Source: Flavobacteriales bacterium
GTDB lineage: Bacteria; Bacteroidota; Bacteroidia; Flavobacteriales_D; Crocinitomicaceae
Assembly (NCBI GenBank): GCA_947454525.1
Contig: CANGJM010000001.1
Span: 62,001 to 126,000, forward strand
Length of the DNA: 64,000 nt
Direction of reading: 5' to 3'
The position numbers and the translations under genes are program-made. The notes under the pieces were generated by a model that searched no databases, was not told the DNA's origin, and saw only the letters and a list, made by a program, of their open reading frames with translations. The number at the start of each line of letters is the position of its first letter. Positions within the stretch are counted from its first letter, which is position 1. This document shows, piece by piece, positions 55,786-63,493 of this stretch.

Positions 55786-56189
55786 TGAAACGCATTGAAC
55801 ACCTTGGAATCGCCGTAAAAAACTTAGAGGAAGCCATTCCGATGTATGAAGCACTTTTAAATACGCCTTGTTACAAACGAGAAGGTGTTGCTTCAGAAGG
55901 TGTGATGACCGCCTTTTTTCAAATCGGCGAATCAAAAATAGAATTATTAGAAGCTACGAATGAAGCCTCACCAATTGCGAAGTTCCTCAGTAAAAATGGA
56001 CCCGGTTTTCACCACGTTGCTTTTGAAGTGGAAAATATGGAAGCAGAAATTGAACGCCTTCAGGAAGCTGGATTCCAGCTCATTCACGAAGTAGCCAAGG
56101 ATGGTGCGGACAATAAGCGCATTGCTTTTTTACATCCGAAATCTACGGGATCTTTGTTGGTGGAAATCTGTCAAGAAAAAAGCGTGTAA
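55785..56189 (+). CDS. mce: Methylmalonyl-CoA epimerase
   Basis: A glyoxalase-fold enzyme that interconverts the methylmalonyl-CoA epimers, in propionate and branched-chain amino acid breakdown. The 134-residue protein has the family metal ligands in EHLGIAVKN (His), GFHHVAFEV (His) and GSLLVEIC (Glu), and the GVMTAFFQIGESKIELLE block. Length is exact. It overlaps the secreted-protein gene at its start by one base and the convergent HAD gene by 19 bases at its end. Confidence 0.93.
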   Translation: MKRIEHLGIAVKNLEEAIPMYEALLNTPCYKREGVASEGVMTAFFQIGESKIELLEATNEASPIAKFLSKNGPGFHHVAFEVENMEAEIERLQEAGFQLIHEVAKDGADNKRIAFLHPKSTGSLLVEICQEKSV

Positions 56190-56782
56190 AAAGATTGCTC
56201 TTCTTGATAATAGAAGGTTTGTAGTCCTGCTACCTGAGCACCGGCAATGTGTTGTGGACTATCATCAATAAATAGCACTTTAGATGGTGCCACACCAAGT
56301 TGCTCACAAACCCACAGGAACGTTTCTGGATGCGGTTTGCGTTGTTTGATTTCATGAGAAAGAAATACTTGTTCGAACAAGGAATCAAAAGATACTTGAC
56401 TCACTTTCGCCCATTCTCTTTTCACCTCCACCATGTGTAGTTCATTCGTATTGCTTAAGAGTGCAATGCGTTGTTTTTGTGCGAGTTCAAGGAGTAGTTG
56501 CACCTTCTTTTCTGGAAAACTTAGAATCATTGCATTCCACGCATGGACTACTTCATTCGGACTCGTTCCCTTTCGCGTAGTTGAAAGAAGTTTATTGATG
56601 AAATGTTGCGCAGAAATTTGACCTGTTTCGAATGAGTCAAAAAGTTGATTTTGCTGAAATTGTGTATACTTTTCCTGAAAGTCTATTGTTCCTAGTTGAA
56701 CGAACGCCTTTTCAGTTGCTTGATAATCAATGTCAATGAGTACTCCGCCAAGGTCAAATAAAATCAGTTCGATGTCTTTCAT
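56171..56782 (-). CDS. HAD-IA family phosphatase (YihX-like)
   Basis: A 203-residue haloacid dehalogenase-fold phosphatase. Motif I is ILFDLGGVLIDID, with the nucleophile Asp followed by L-G, as in YihX-type glucose-1-phosphatases. Motif II is LLSNTNELHM (about residue 108), motif III is KPHPETF (Lys) and motif IV is FIDDSPQHIAGA. The cap is a small helical domain. The start at 56782 (MKDIELILFD) is used; an ORF extension to 56872 has no homology. Substrate unknown. The last 19 bases overlap the epimerase gene on the opposite strand. Confidence 0.88.
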   Translation of the reverse strand: MKDIELILFDLGGVLIDIDYQATEKAFVQLGTIDFQEKYTQFQQNQLFDSFETGQISAQHFINKLLSTTRKGTSPNEVVHAWNAMILSFPEKKVQLLLELAQKQRIALLSNTNELHMVEVKREWAKVSQVSFDSLFEQVFLSHEIKQRKPHPETFLWVCEQLGVAPSKVLFIDDSPQHIAGAQVAGLQTFYYQEEQSFYTLFS

Positions 56783-56873
56783 GTCACGAAGATACTGCCT
56801 TCGCGCGTTATTTGAATGTATTCTAAATAATCGAACGTGACATTTCCATGACATTACAACTTTAGTAGGCATG

Positions 56874-56881
56874 TACTTTTG
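56874..56881 (+). promoter_or_regulatory. Candidate -7 box of hemA (TACTTTTG)
   Basis: TACTTTTG fits TAnnTTTG. It ends just before the hemA coding region and covers an in-frame TTG at 56879, so that TTG is part of the promoter and not a start. No TTG -33 is evident. Confidence 0.5.
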
Positions 56882-56902
56882 CAGTCAAAGATACTGATTG
56901 TG

Positions 56903-58132
56903 TTGAGGGACCTACATATTATCGCATTTACACATCGAAATTTAGACGTCAATAAAATTGGTTTATTACACATTGAGAAAGAAGACCAACTAGGGCATTT
57001 AGATCGATTAAAGCAAACGTTGCAACTGGATGAACTCCAGTTCCTTTCGACGTGTAATCGAGTTGAAATCACGTTTGTCAAGCAGCACAAACTGGATTCC
57101 GAATATGTCCACCAAATACTTTCATTGATTTATCCCAAACTGGTTCCGATTCAATTAGAAGAATTCGTACACCGTGCAGAAACGTACTCTGGAAAGCAAG
57201 CGGTAAAACATGCTCTTTCTGTCGCTTCTTCCATTGACTCCATGATTATTGGAGAACGAGAAATCATCACTCAAGTCCGTACTTCCTACGAACATTGCCG
57301 CGATTTGGGATTAACGGGAGATTTTATTCGCTTGTTAATGAAACAAGTGATTCAATGTGCCAAACAAGTATATACAGAAACTTCTATTTCTACCAAACCA
57401 GTATCGGTTGTTTCATTGGCATACCACCACATGAAACGCATGAACATTCCGTTGGATGCGCGTATTCTGATTATTGGTGCCGGAGTTACAAATACAACGA
57501 TGTGTCGTTTTCTAAAGAAACATGGGTTCCGAAATTTTCATGTATTCAATCGCACACACGAACGCGCGGAAAAACTGGCCAAAGAAATCAAAGGGTCTGC
57601 GTATGCACTTTCAGAGTTAGGGGAGTTTGACAAAGGATTTGATGTCATCATTACCTGTACGGCAGCGAAGCATCACGTTCTGACACCAGAACTTTATGAA
57701 TTCATTTTGCAAAACGAAGCACACGAACGCGTCATCATCGATTTAGCCATTCCTCAAGATTTGGATGCTTCCATTTTAAATGCACATCCAATCAATTACT
57801 TGTCCATCGAATATTTACAGAAAATTTCTAATGAAAACTTGAAGGAGCGTTCGAAAGAAATTCTTCATGTAGAGCAAATCATCGCGGATGCGATGGAAGC
57901 TTTTGAAAACTTGTTTAAGGAACGAAAAGTGGAAATTGCCATGAAAGATGTTCCGCAGCAGGTGAAGGAAATCAAAAACATGGCGTACGAAACGGTATTC
58001 CGTGAGGACTTAGACCAACTCGATCCCCAAGCCAAAGAATTATTAGATAAAATCATTGGATACATGGAGAAAAAATACATCTCCGGCCCAATGAAATTAG
58101 CCAAAGAAATCATACTCAAAAATGCAAACTAA
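56903..58132 (+). CDS. hemA: Glutamyl-tRNA reductase
   Basis: HemA reduces glutamyl-tRNA to glutamate-1-semialdehyde, the first step of C5 heme synthesis. From the start used here it has 409 residues. The catalytic Cys lies in FLSTCNRVEITF (about residue 50). The NADPH-binding fold begins at ARILIIGAGVTNTTM (about residue 190), and the dimerisation domain follows. There is no ATG at the right place: candidates are GTG at 56900 and TTG at 56903. The TTG gives M-RDLHIIAFTHRN, matching family N-termini. It overlaps hemC by 11 bases. Confidence 0.94.
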   Translation: MRDLHIIAFTHRNLDVNKIGLLHIEKEDQLGHLDRLKQTLQLDELQFLSTCNRVEITFVKQHKLDSEYVHQILSLIYPKLVPIQLEEFVHRAETYSGKQAVKHALSVASSIDSMIIGEREIITQVRTSYEHCRDLGLTGDFIRLLMKQVIQCAKQVYTETSISTKPVSVVSLAYHHMKRMNIPLDARILIIGAGVTNTTMCRFLKKHGFRNFHVFNRTHERAEKLAKEIKGSAYALSELGEFDKGFDVIITCTAAKHHVLTPELYEFILQNEAHERVIIDLAIPQDLDASILNAHPINYLSIEYLQKISNENLKERSKEILHVEQIIADAMEAFENLFKERKVEIAMKDVPQQVKEIKNMAYETVFREDLDQLDPQAKELLDKIIGYMEKKYISGPMKLAKEIILKNAN

Positions 58133-59015
58133 TCCCAAAATCCGCATTGGTACACGTGGCAGTGACCTCGCTCTGTGGCAAGCTCATTTCGTACGTCGTC
58201 AATTGGAAGAGGTTGGTTGTGAAGTAAGTATTCAAATCATTGTTACACAAGGTGACCGCATTCAGGACCTCAGTTTTGATAAACTAGAAGGAAAAGGATT
58301 TTTCACCAAAGAAATTGAACAAGCATTATTAAATGGCGAAGTTGATTTAGCGGTGCATTCCCACAAGGACCTCGAAACAACGCAGCCAGAAGGATTGCAT
58401 ATTGCTGCTGTTTCTTACCGCGAGGACGCATCTGAATTGTTACTGATGAGAAGCGAAGCTTTTGATGCGAGTCAAGCATGGAATCTGAAAGCAAATGCCG
58501 TGATTGGAACTTCTTCAGCTAGAAGGAAAGCACAAATTATTGCGCAACGTCCGGATTTAGCAATTAAAGAACTCCGTGGAAATGTTCCCACAAGAATCGA
58601 TAAACTGCGCCAAGGTCAATACGATGCTATTTTATTAGCGCGTGCAGGTGTCTTGCGTTTGGAATTGGATTTATCGGACCTAGAAACAATTGTTCTAGAT
58701 CCAACTTCGTTTATTCCAGCACCGGCTCAAGGTGTGCTTGGATTGCAAACACGTGTCGATGATGTCGTGACAACGGAAATTCTACAAAAATTACATCATA
58801 GCGATGTAGCAACACGCATTGGACTGGAGCGTTCGGTACTTCGTCAAATGGACGGCGGGTGTCAATTGCCATTGGGTGTTTATTGTGTCAATGACCAAGT
58901 GTACGTTTCATTTTCTCCTTCTTCAGCTGAAGCAGCAGAGAATAAGGTGTATTCTTATGTCGCTGGACAAGAAACAGCGTTAGCACAAGAAATTGTACAG
59001 GAATTAAAAAAGTGA
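58122..59015 (+). CDS. hemC: Hydroxymethylbilane synthase
   Basis: HemC (porphobilinogen deaminase) joins four porphobilinogen units into hydroxymethylbilane. The 297-residue protein has the family start KIRIGTRGSDLALWQAHFV, the catalytic-loop VHSHKDLETTQP (about residue 83), the RGNVPTRIDKL block and the dipyrromethane-cofactor Cys in MDGGCQLPLGVY (about residue 246). It overlaps hemA by 11 and hemD by 4 bases (GTGA). Confidence 0.96.
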   Translation: MQTNPKIRIGTRGSDLALWQAHFVRRQLEEVGCEVSIQIIVTQGDRIQDLSFDKLEGKGFFTKEIEQALLNGEVDLAVHSHKDLETTQPEGLHIAAVSYREDASELLLMRSEAFDASQAWNLKANAVIGTSSARRKAQIIAQRPDLAIKELRGNVPTRIDKLRQGQYDAILLARAGVLRLELDLSDLETIVLDPTSFIPAPAQGVLGLQTRVDDVVTTEILQKLHHSDVATRIGLERSVLRQMDGGCQLPLGVYCVNDQVYVSFSPSSAEAAENKVYSYVAGQETALAQEIVQELKK

Positions 59016-59710
59016 CCCCGAAACGTATTTTTATCTCGCGTCCAATCGCTGAAGCTGGAGAAACGCTTCAAAAATTTGCTGCGTTAGGCGGAGACTTAAT
59101 CGCTGAATCCTTGGTGAACTTTGAATCTGTATCCTTCGATAAAAATAGTTCAAGCGACGTCATCTTTTTTTCAAGTATACGCGCTGCAACGTTTTATTTG
59201 AATGAACATCCATCCATTTCTTCATCTGTACAATTCGCTTGCGCGGGTCCAGATACAGCAGATAAACTCAAAGTAAATTTTCAGATTTCATGTGAATTTA
59301 TTGCACCAACAGCGGGTAATCCAAACGAAAGTGCGCAGGTCTTTAAAACATGGTTAGGACAGCGTCATGTGCTCTTTCCAAAAAGTGAACAAAGCTTGAA
59401 TTCATATTCGAGCATCCTTCCCGACCATCAGAAAACCGAAATCAACGTTTACCGAACGTACTCGATTCCAACGTCAATTCCTCCGTGTGATCTTTATATT
59501 TTTTCGAGTCCGAGCAATGCGAAAGCATTTTTGGAAAGCAACGAACTACCAAGAGAAGCCATTTGTTTGGCTTGGGGTTCTTCCACTATGAAGTACCTCC
59601 AATCACAGGGAATTTCTATTTCTCATAAGTTACAAACTGGAACTTTGACGGAATTAGATCAATTTTTGACGGATTCACTCAACTTAACTATTGGGACTGA
59701 TGAAATTTGA
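59012..59710 (+). CDS. hemD: Uroporphyrinogen-III synthase
   Basis: HemD cyclises hydroxymethylbilane to uroporphyrinogen III. The 232-residue protein has the weak two-domain family pattern: RIFISRPIAEAGETL near the start, DVIFFSSIRAATFYL (about residue 50), FACAGPDTADKL, and LYIFSSPSNAKAFLES then CLAWGSSTMKYLQSQG in the second half. The start is GTG at 59012, overlapping the hemC stop. Position after hemC supports the call, since the family is poorly conserved. It overlaps the next gene by 11 bases. Confidence 0.88.
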   Translation: MTPKRIFISRPIAEAGETLQKFAALGGDLIAESLVNFESVSFDKNSSSDVIFFSSIRAATFYLNEHPSISSSVQFACAGPDTADKLKVNFQISCEFIAPTAGNPNESAQVFKTWLGQRHVLFPKSEQSLNSYSSILPDHQKTEINVYRTYSIPTSIPPCDLYIFSSPSNAKAFLESNELPREAICLAWGSSTMKYLQSQGISISHKLQTGTLTELDQFLTDSLNLTIGTDEI

Positions 59711-60698
59711 ATTCACAGAGGTCATTACTCCCGAGTTGGTTGAGTTGCTCGAAGAAACGACACTCGGAACGAACGGCGCAAAGTACCGTCACTTAGATGT
59801 AAAGGACCGTATTTATCAAACGGATGCGCCCCTCAGTTTCTCCTTAAAACGAAATGACCATTTGCTCGCAAACATCACCTTTTGCAAGCGATCTTTTGGT
59901 TTGTACTTGCGTTATTTTGCTTTTGACAAACGTTTTCAATCGAAAGGAAAGGCGCGTCAAACCATGCAGAAATCGTTACTAAAACAAGAAATTGAAAGCG
60001 TCTTTCAACGTGTGGAAAAAGAACATGCAGGAAATCTTCACATGTGTTATGCCTACATAGATGCACGCAATGAGCGAAGTAAATGGATGAGTGAGCAATT
60101 CGGATTCCAAACCAAAGCTAAATTGGCGACACAGACTTTTAGCCGTGTCTATCCCAAACAAGTACTTGGCTTGAAGAAGGAAACGCTTCAACCTGAACAC
60201 CTTGATTGGATTCGCTCCAAATACCAAAACCACAGCGCTTATTTTGAGGAATACCTCAAGGATGGATTGATCCATTGTTGGCGTTCAGCCGATGGAAAAC
60301 TCTTGGCTTTGGGTAAATTCACGAATGTCACTTGGGAAATTAATCGACTACCAGGAAAATTGGGCGGATTCTTTGTCAAATTACTTCCGTATCTCCCCGT
60401 CTTTCGGAAATTGGTCAATGTGAAGAACCATCAATTTTTAGTTCCGGAAGCAGTCTGTTTAGCAGAAGAAAGTCCGAAGGCACTAGAGTCTTTTTTAGCT
60501 GGTGTTTTGCACATGGAAAAGCGTCAGATGATGCTTTGGTGGAATGATGAGCGCGACCCACTATATGTGAAACTTAAAAACAAGGTGAATTGGGGAATCA
60601 TGCACCGAATTTTAGGCGTCTCCCCAGTGGATGTTGTTATCCGTGGTGATTTCGAACCTGAAAAGCCTATGTTTATCGCTGCTTTCGATATGATTTAA
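59700..60698 (+). CDS. Acyltransferase-like protein of unknown function after hemD
   Basis: I do not firmly recognise this 332-residue soluble protein. Residues about 60-125 resemble a GNAT N-acyltransferase (LYLRYFAFDKRFQSKGKARQTM, then AYIDARNERSKWMSEQFGF, with an acetyl-CoA-loop-like QSKGKA and the NxxS-F pattern). The rest has a second possible alpha/beta part (GLIHCWRSADGKLLALGKF). It starts at an ATG within the last bases of hemD and is thus coupled to it. hemE, common at this spot, is absent. Heme-related work is possible but not shown. Confidence 0.6.
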   Translation: MKFEFTEVITPELVELLEETTLGTNGAKYRHLDVKDRIYQTDAPLSFSLKRNDHLLANITFCKRSFGLYLRYFAFDKRFQSKGKARQTMQKSLLKQEIESVFQRVEKEHAGNLHMCYAYIDARNERSKWMSEQFGFQTKAKLATQTFSRVYPKQVLGLKKETLQPEHLDWIRSKYQNHSAYFEEYLKDGLIHCWRSADGKLLALGKFTNVTWEINRLPGKLGGFFVKLLPYLPVFRKLVNVKNHQFLVPEAVCLAEESPKALESFLAGVLHMEKRQMMLWWNDERDPLYVKLKNKVNWGIMHRILGVSPVDVVIRGDFEPEKPMFIAAFDMI

Positions 60699-60702
60699 GG
60701 AA

Positions 60703-61077
60703 TTACCGTCGAGAATCAATCAAGCGTTCAATCACCATCGCCGTGATTCGTTTATCGAAATCGGATTTATTCAATTGGTATTGTTGAAATTCTTCCGTTG
60801 TCATAAGTCCGGTAACCATCCCAATAAATTGGTACTTGATGCCAGTATTCTTGGCAAACACGTTTTTTACTTCAGCGCGTTGTTCTTCTTGAATCATTCG
60901 CTTGAAACAATGATCCAAAATGACATTGGATTTTGATTCTGCCACAAATAAGTCGTGTTGAAACTTTAAAATTGGACGCAAGACCTCGTTTTGGAAACGT
61001 TCGCTTGGCGTTGCATGGTCATTTTCAGTAAATACGTCGGGACGTAAGTTTTGAAGGAGTTCGGTTTCTCTAGACAT
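60703..61077 (-). CDS. Small soluble protein of unknown function
   Basis: I do not recognise this 124-residue, mostly helical protein (SERFQNEVLRPILKFQHDLFV, CFKRMIQEEQRAEVKNVF, LIDSRR at the end). It lacks a signal peptide. The start at 61077 (MSRETELL) is preferred over 61095. It lies two bases after the stop of the helicase-like gene and appears to be the last gene of an operon with that gene and the MazG-like gene. Confidence 0.6.
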   Translation of the reverse strand: MSRETELLQNLRPDVFTENDHATPSERFQNEVLRPILKFQHDLFVAESKSNVILDHCFKRMIQEEQRAEVKNVFAKNTGIKYQFIGMVTGLMTTEEFQQYQLNKSDFDKRITAMVIERLIDSRR

Positions 61078-61078
61078 A

Positions 61079-61630
61079 TTATTCAGACAATTCAACGGTG
61101 GAATAGTTCACAAGAAATTCTTCCATGTAGGAACTCATGCGTTCATCGTCGCTATTTCGAGCGAACAATACTTGCTTACATTTAGGCAAGCTCTCCGCGA
61201 GACGCGCCACGAATCCTTTTTGTCCGGCACGCATTTGATCATCCATGCATAATACAATGAATAATTTTAATTTTTTGATGTTAAATCCATTCTGGAAGTA
61301 CATTTCGCACACGCGACGCGTAGTTCCAACAATGATTTCTGTTCCATCAAACAAATCGTTGCGTTGTTTTAATTTGTTTCCTTTTTCTACGACTAAATCG
61401 ACAGTGAGGTCTTTTGCTTTCGCTGCTTTTTGGAAGTATTCTTCGATATGACGTGCATCTTCATTGTTTGCGCAAACGATAATGGCGCGTGGAGAACCTT
61501 CTTCCGGATGAAGAATGATGTCGTCAACGATGGGCCAAAGATAATCCAAGTATTCTTCGGGTTCGGCATGTGCCACAACTGAAGATCTAGATTTTAATTG
61601 TTTGATGACTTGGTCGATTAGCTCGCTCAT
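61079..61630 (-). CDS. Degenerate DEAD-box-helicase-like protein lacking the P-loop
   Basis: A 183-residue protein resembling the second half of a DEAD-box RecA-like domain. Counterparts of motif Ib (EIIVGTTRRVCEMYF, about residue 96), motif II (LFIVLCMDDQM instead of VLDEAD, about residue 122) and motif III (QVLFARNSDDERM for SAT) are visible. No Q motif and no Walker A precede it, and there is no second RecA domain, so it is unlikely to hydrolyse ATP. The N-terminus (MSELIDQVIKQLKSR) is intact and the frame is open, so it is a distinct gene and not an obvious fragment. It overlaps the MazG-like gene by four bases. Confidence 0.68.
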   Translation of the reverse strand: MSELIDQVIKQLKSRSSVVAHAEPEEYLDYLWPIVDDIILHPEEGSPRAIIVCANNEDARHIEEYFQKAAKAKDLTVDLVVEKGNKLKQRNDLFDGTEIIVGTTRRVCEMYFQNGFNIKKLKLFIVLCMDDQMRAGQKGFVARLAESLPKCKQVLFARNSDDERMSSYMEEFLVNYSTVELSE

Positions 61631-61956
61631 GGATTGATTTTTTTATTGGAAAGATGTCTGTCGGCATCTCGGATTGTTTTCTTTTTTAAATTTTCTTTGA
61701 GCGCCTGCTCCAAATCAATGTTCGTTTGGTTCGCCAGACACATGACAACAAAAAGCACATCAGCTAATTCATCGCCTAGGTCTTTGTTCTTGTCGCTTTC
61801 TTTTTCACTTTGTTCTCCGTAGCGTCGAGCCATAATTCTGGCAACTTCTCCTACTTCCTCCATGAGAATCGCGGTATTCGTCAATTCGTCAAAATAACGG
61901 ACGCCAACCGTTTTGATCCATTCGTCGATGGTTTTTTGTGCTTCTTGGATAGTCAT
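61627..61956 (-). CDS. MazG-like nucleotide pyrophosphohydrolase
   Basis: A 109-residue all-alpha NTP-PPase-type protein. The metal-binding EExxE motif is EEVGEVARIMARRYG (about residue 34) and the second motif is LGDELADVLFVVMCLA (about residue 62, E and D residues). These small single-domain proteins hydrolyse nucleoside triphosphates to monophosphates, in housecleaning. The substrate here is unknown. It is the first gene of the three-gene operon, and the ATGA overlap (61627-61630) links it to the helicase-like gene. Confidence 0.85.
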   Translation of the reverse strand: MTIQEAQKTIDEWIKTVGVRYFDELTNTAILMEEVGEVARIMARRYGEQSEKESDKNKDLGDELADVLFVVMCLANQTNIDLEQALKENLKKKTIRDADRHLSNKKINP

Positions 61957-62050
61957 AATCGGGAATAAAATTAGTCAAAAGGAATCGAACACGAATATTC
62001 CCTTTATTTTCCGTTTCTTTTTTCCAACTTTGTAGCTCAAATTAAGTCAA

Positions 62051-63493
62051 ATGGAAAAGCTGCAAAATTTCATCAATGGGACCTATGTTCCACCGAAGAA
62101 TGGACAATACATCGACAATTATGAACCGGCAACGGGACAAGTTTACGCTTTAATTCCGGATTCGGATGAAGAAGATGTGTTTGATGCAGTCGATGCTGCT
62201 GAAAAAGCATTCCCTATTTGGTCTAAAATGTCGATTGAAGAACGCAGTAAAATACTCGTTCGACTTTCAGAAGGCATTGAAAATAACATGAATGAATTTG
62301 TTCAAGCGGAAAGCCGGGACAACGGGAAACCGGTTTCATTAGCCGCCCACGTGGACATTCCTCGAGCGGTTTCGAATTTCCATTTCTTCGCGACAGCCAT
62401 TACACATTTCGCTTCGGAGTCGCACCTGATGGAGGGAGTTGGCATCAACGTCACCACACGCAAACCCATCGGCATCGTTGGATGTATTTCACCTTGGAAC
62501 TTGCCCTTGTATTTGTTTTCATGGAAAATCGCTCCAGCATTAGCAGCTGGAAACTGTGTTATTGCGAAGCCATCGGAAATCACCCCATACACAGCTTATT
62601 TATTGGGTAAAATTGCTCAAGAAGCAGGAATGCCTGCAGGCGTACTAAATATTCTACACGGAACCGGACCAAAGGTTGGTGATGCGATTGTGAAACATCC
62701 GAAAATCAAAGCGATTTCATTTACTGGTGGAACCAAAACAGGGGAGTACATCGCTCGCACTGCCGGACCCATGTTTAAAAAACTGTCTTTGGAGTTGGGC
62801 GGGAAAAATCCAAACATCATTTTTGCAGATTGTGATTTCGATGACATGTTAAGTACAACCATTCGTTCCTCATTTGCCAATCAAGGTCAAATTTGTCTGT
62901 GCGGATCACGCATTTTTGTCGAACGTCCGATTTATGAGAAATTCAAGGAAGCATTTGTAGCCAAAGTTTCGAAATCAAAGGTTTCTTTTCCAACTGATCC
63001 AGAAGCGAAATTGGGAGCAATCGTTTCAGAGTCGCACATGGAGAAAATCTTATCCTACATCGAATTAGCAAAACAAGAAGGAGGAACGATTCTAACGGGT
63101 GGAAAGCGCGTACACCTTGCTGCTCCGTATGATCAAGGATATTACATTGAACCAACTATTATCGAAGGACTTTCCTACGATTGTCGTACCAACCAAGAAG
63201 AAATTTTCGGTCCAGTGGTAACCATCACTCCATTCGATACAGAAGAAGAAGCGTTGATGATGGCCAACTCAACGGAATATGGATTGGCAGGAACAATTTG
63301 GACATCCAACTTAAAACGTGCACACCGCGTGGCAGACGAATTACAATCCGGAATTGTTTGGGTGAATGCTTGGCTTGTTCGCGATTTAAGAACGCCGTTT
63401 GGAGGAGTGAAAGCTTCGGGTGTTGGACGCGAAGGTGGATGGGAAGCACTGCGATTTTTTACGGAAGCAAAAAATATTTTTATCAAGTACTGA
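62051..63493 (+). CDS. Aldehyde dehydrogenase, ALDH8 / 2-aminomuconate-semialdehyde-type
   Basis: A 480-residue NAD-dependent aldehyde dehydrogenase. The Glu lies in LSLELGGKNPNI (about residue 250) and the catalytic Cys in NQGQICLCGSRIFV (about residue 282), where ICLCGSRI is typical of the ALDH8 group that includes 2-aminomuconic and 2-hydroxymuconic semialdehyde dehydrogenases. CISPWNLPLYLFSWKIAPALAAGN is also typical of that group. A role in tryptophan (kynurenine) or aromatic breakdown is inferred. Its stop overlaps the start of the GH16 gene (TGATG). Confidence 0.9.
   Translation: MEKLQNFINGTYVPPKNGQYIDNYEPATGQVYALIPDSDEEDVFDAVDAAEKAFPIWSKMSIEERSKILVRLSEGIENNMNEFVQAESRDNGKPVSLAAHVDIPRAVSNFHFFATAITHFASESHLMEGVGINVTTRKPIGIVGCISPWNLPLYLFSWKIAPALAAGNCVIAKPSEITPYTAYLLGKIAQEAGMPAGVLNILHGTGPKVGDAIVKHPKIKAISFTGGTKTGEYIARTAGPMFKKLSLELGGKNPNIIFADCDFDDMLSTTIRSSFANQGQICLCGSRIFVERPIYEKFKEAFVAKVSKSKVSFPTDPEAKLGAIVSESHMEKILSYIELAKQEGGTILTGGKRVHLAAPYDQGYYIEPTIIEGLSYDCRTNQEEIFGPVVTITPFDTEEEALMMANSTEYGLAGTIWTSNLKRAHRVADELQSGIVWVNAWLVRDLRTPFGGVKASGVGREGGWEALRFFTEAKNIFIKY

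Noticed and set aside
56879-56881. TTG at 56879 as the hemA start
   Set aside because: It forms the end of the TACTTTTG promoter box, and the resulting extra eight residues do not match the family N-terminus.
61079-61630. Treating the helicase-like gene as a pseudogene fragment
   Set aside because: The frame is open with a normal start, has overlapping neighbours on both sides, and no remnant of the missing domains is seen next to it. A decayed origin cannot be excluded, so it is listed as a gene.
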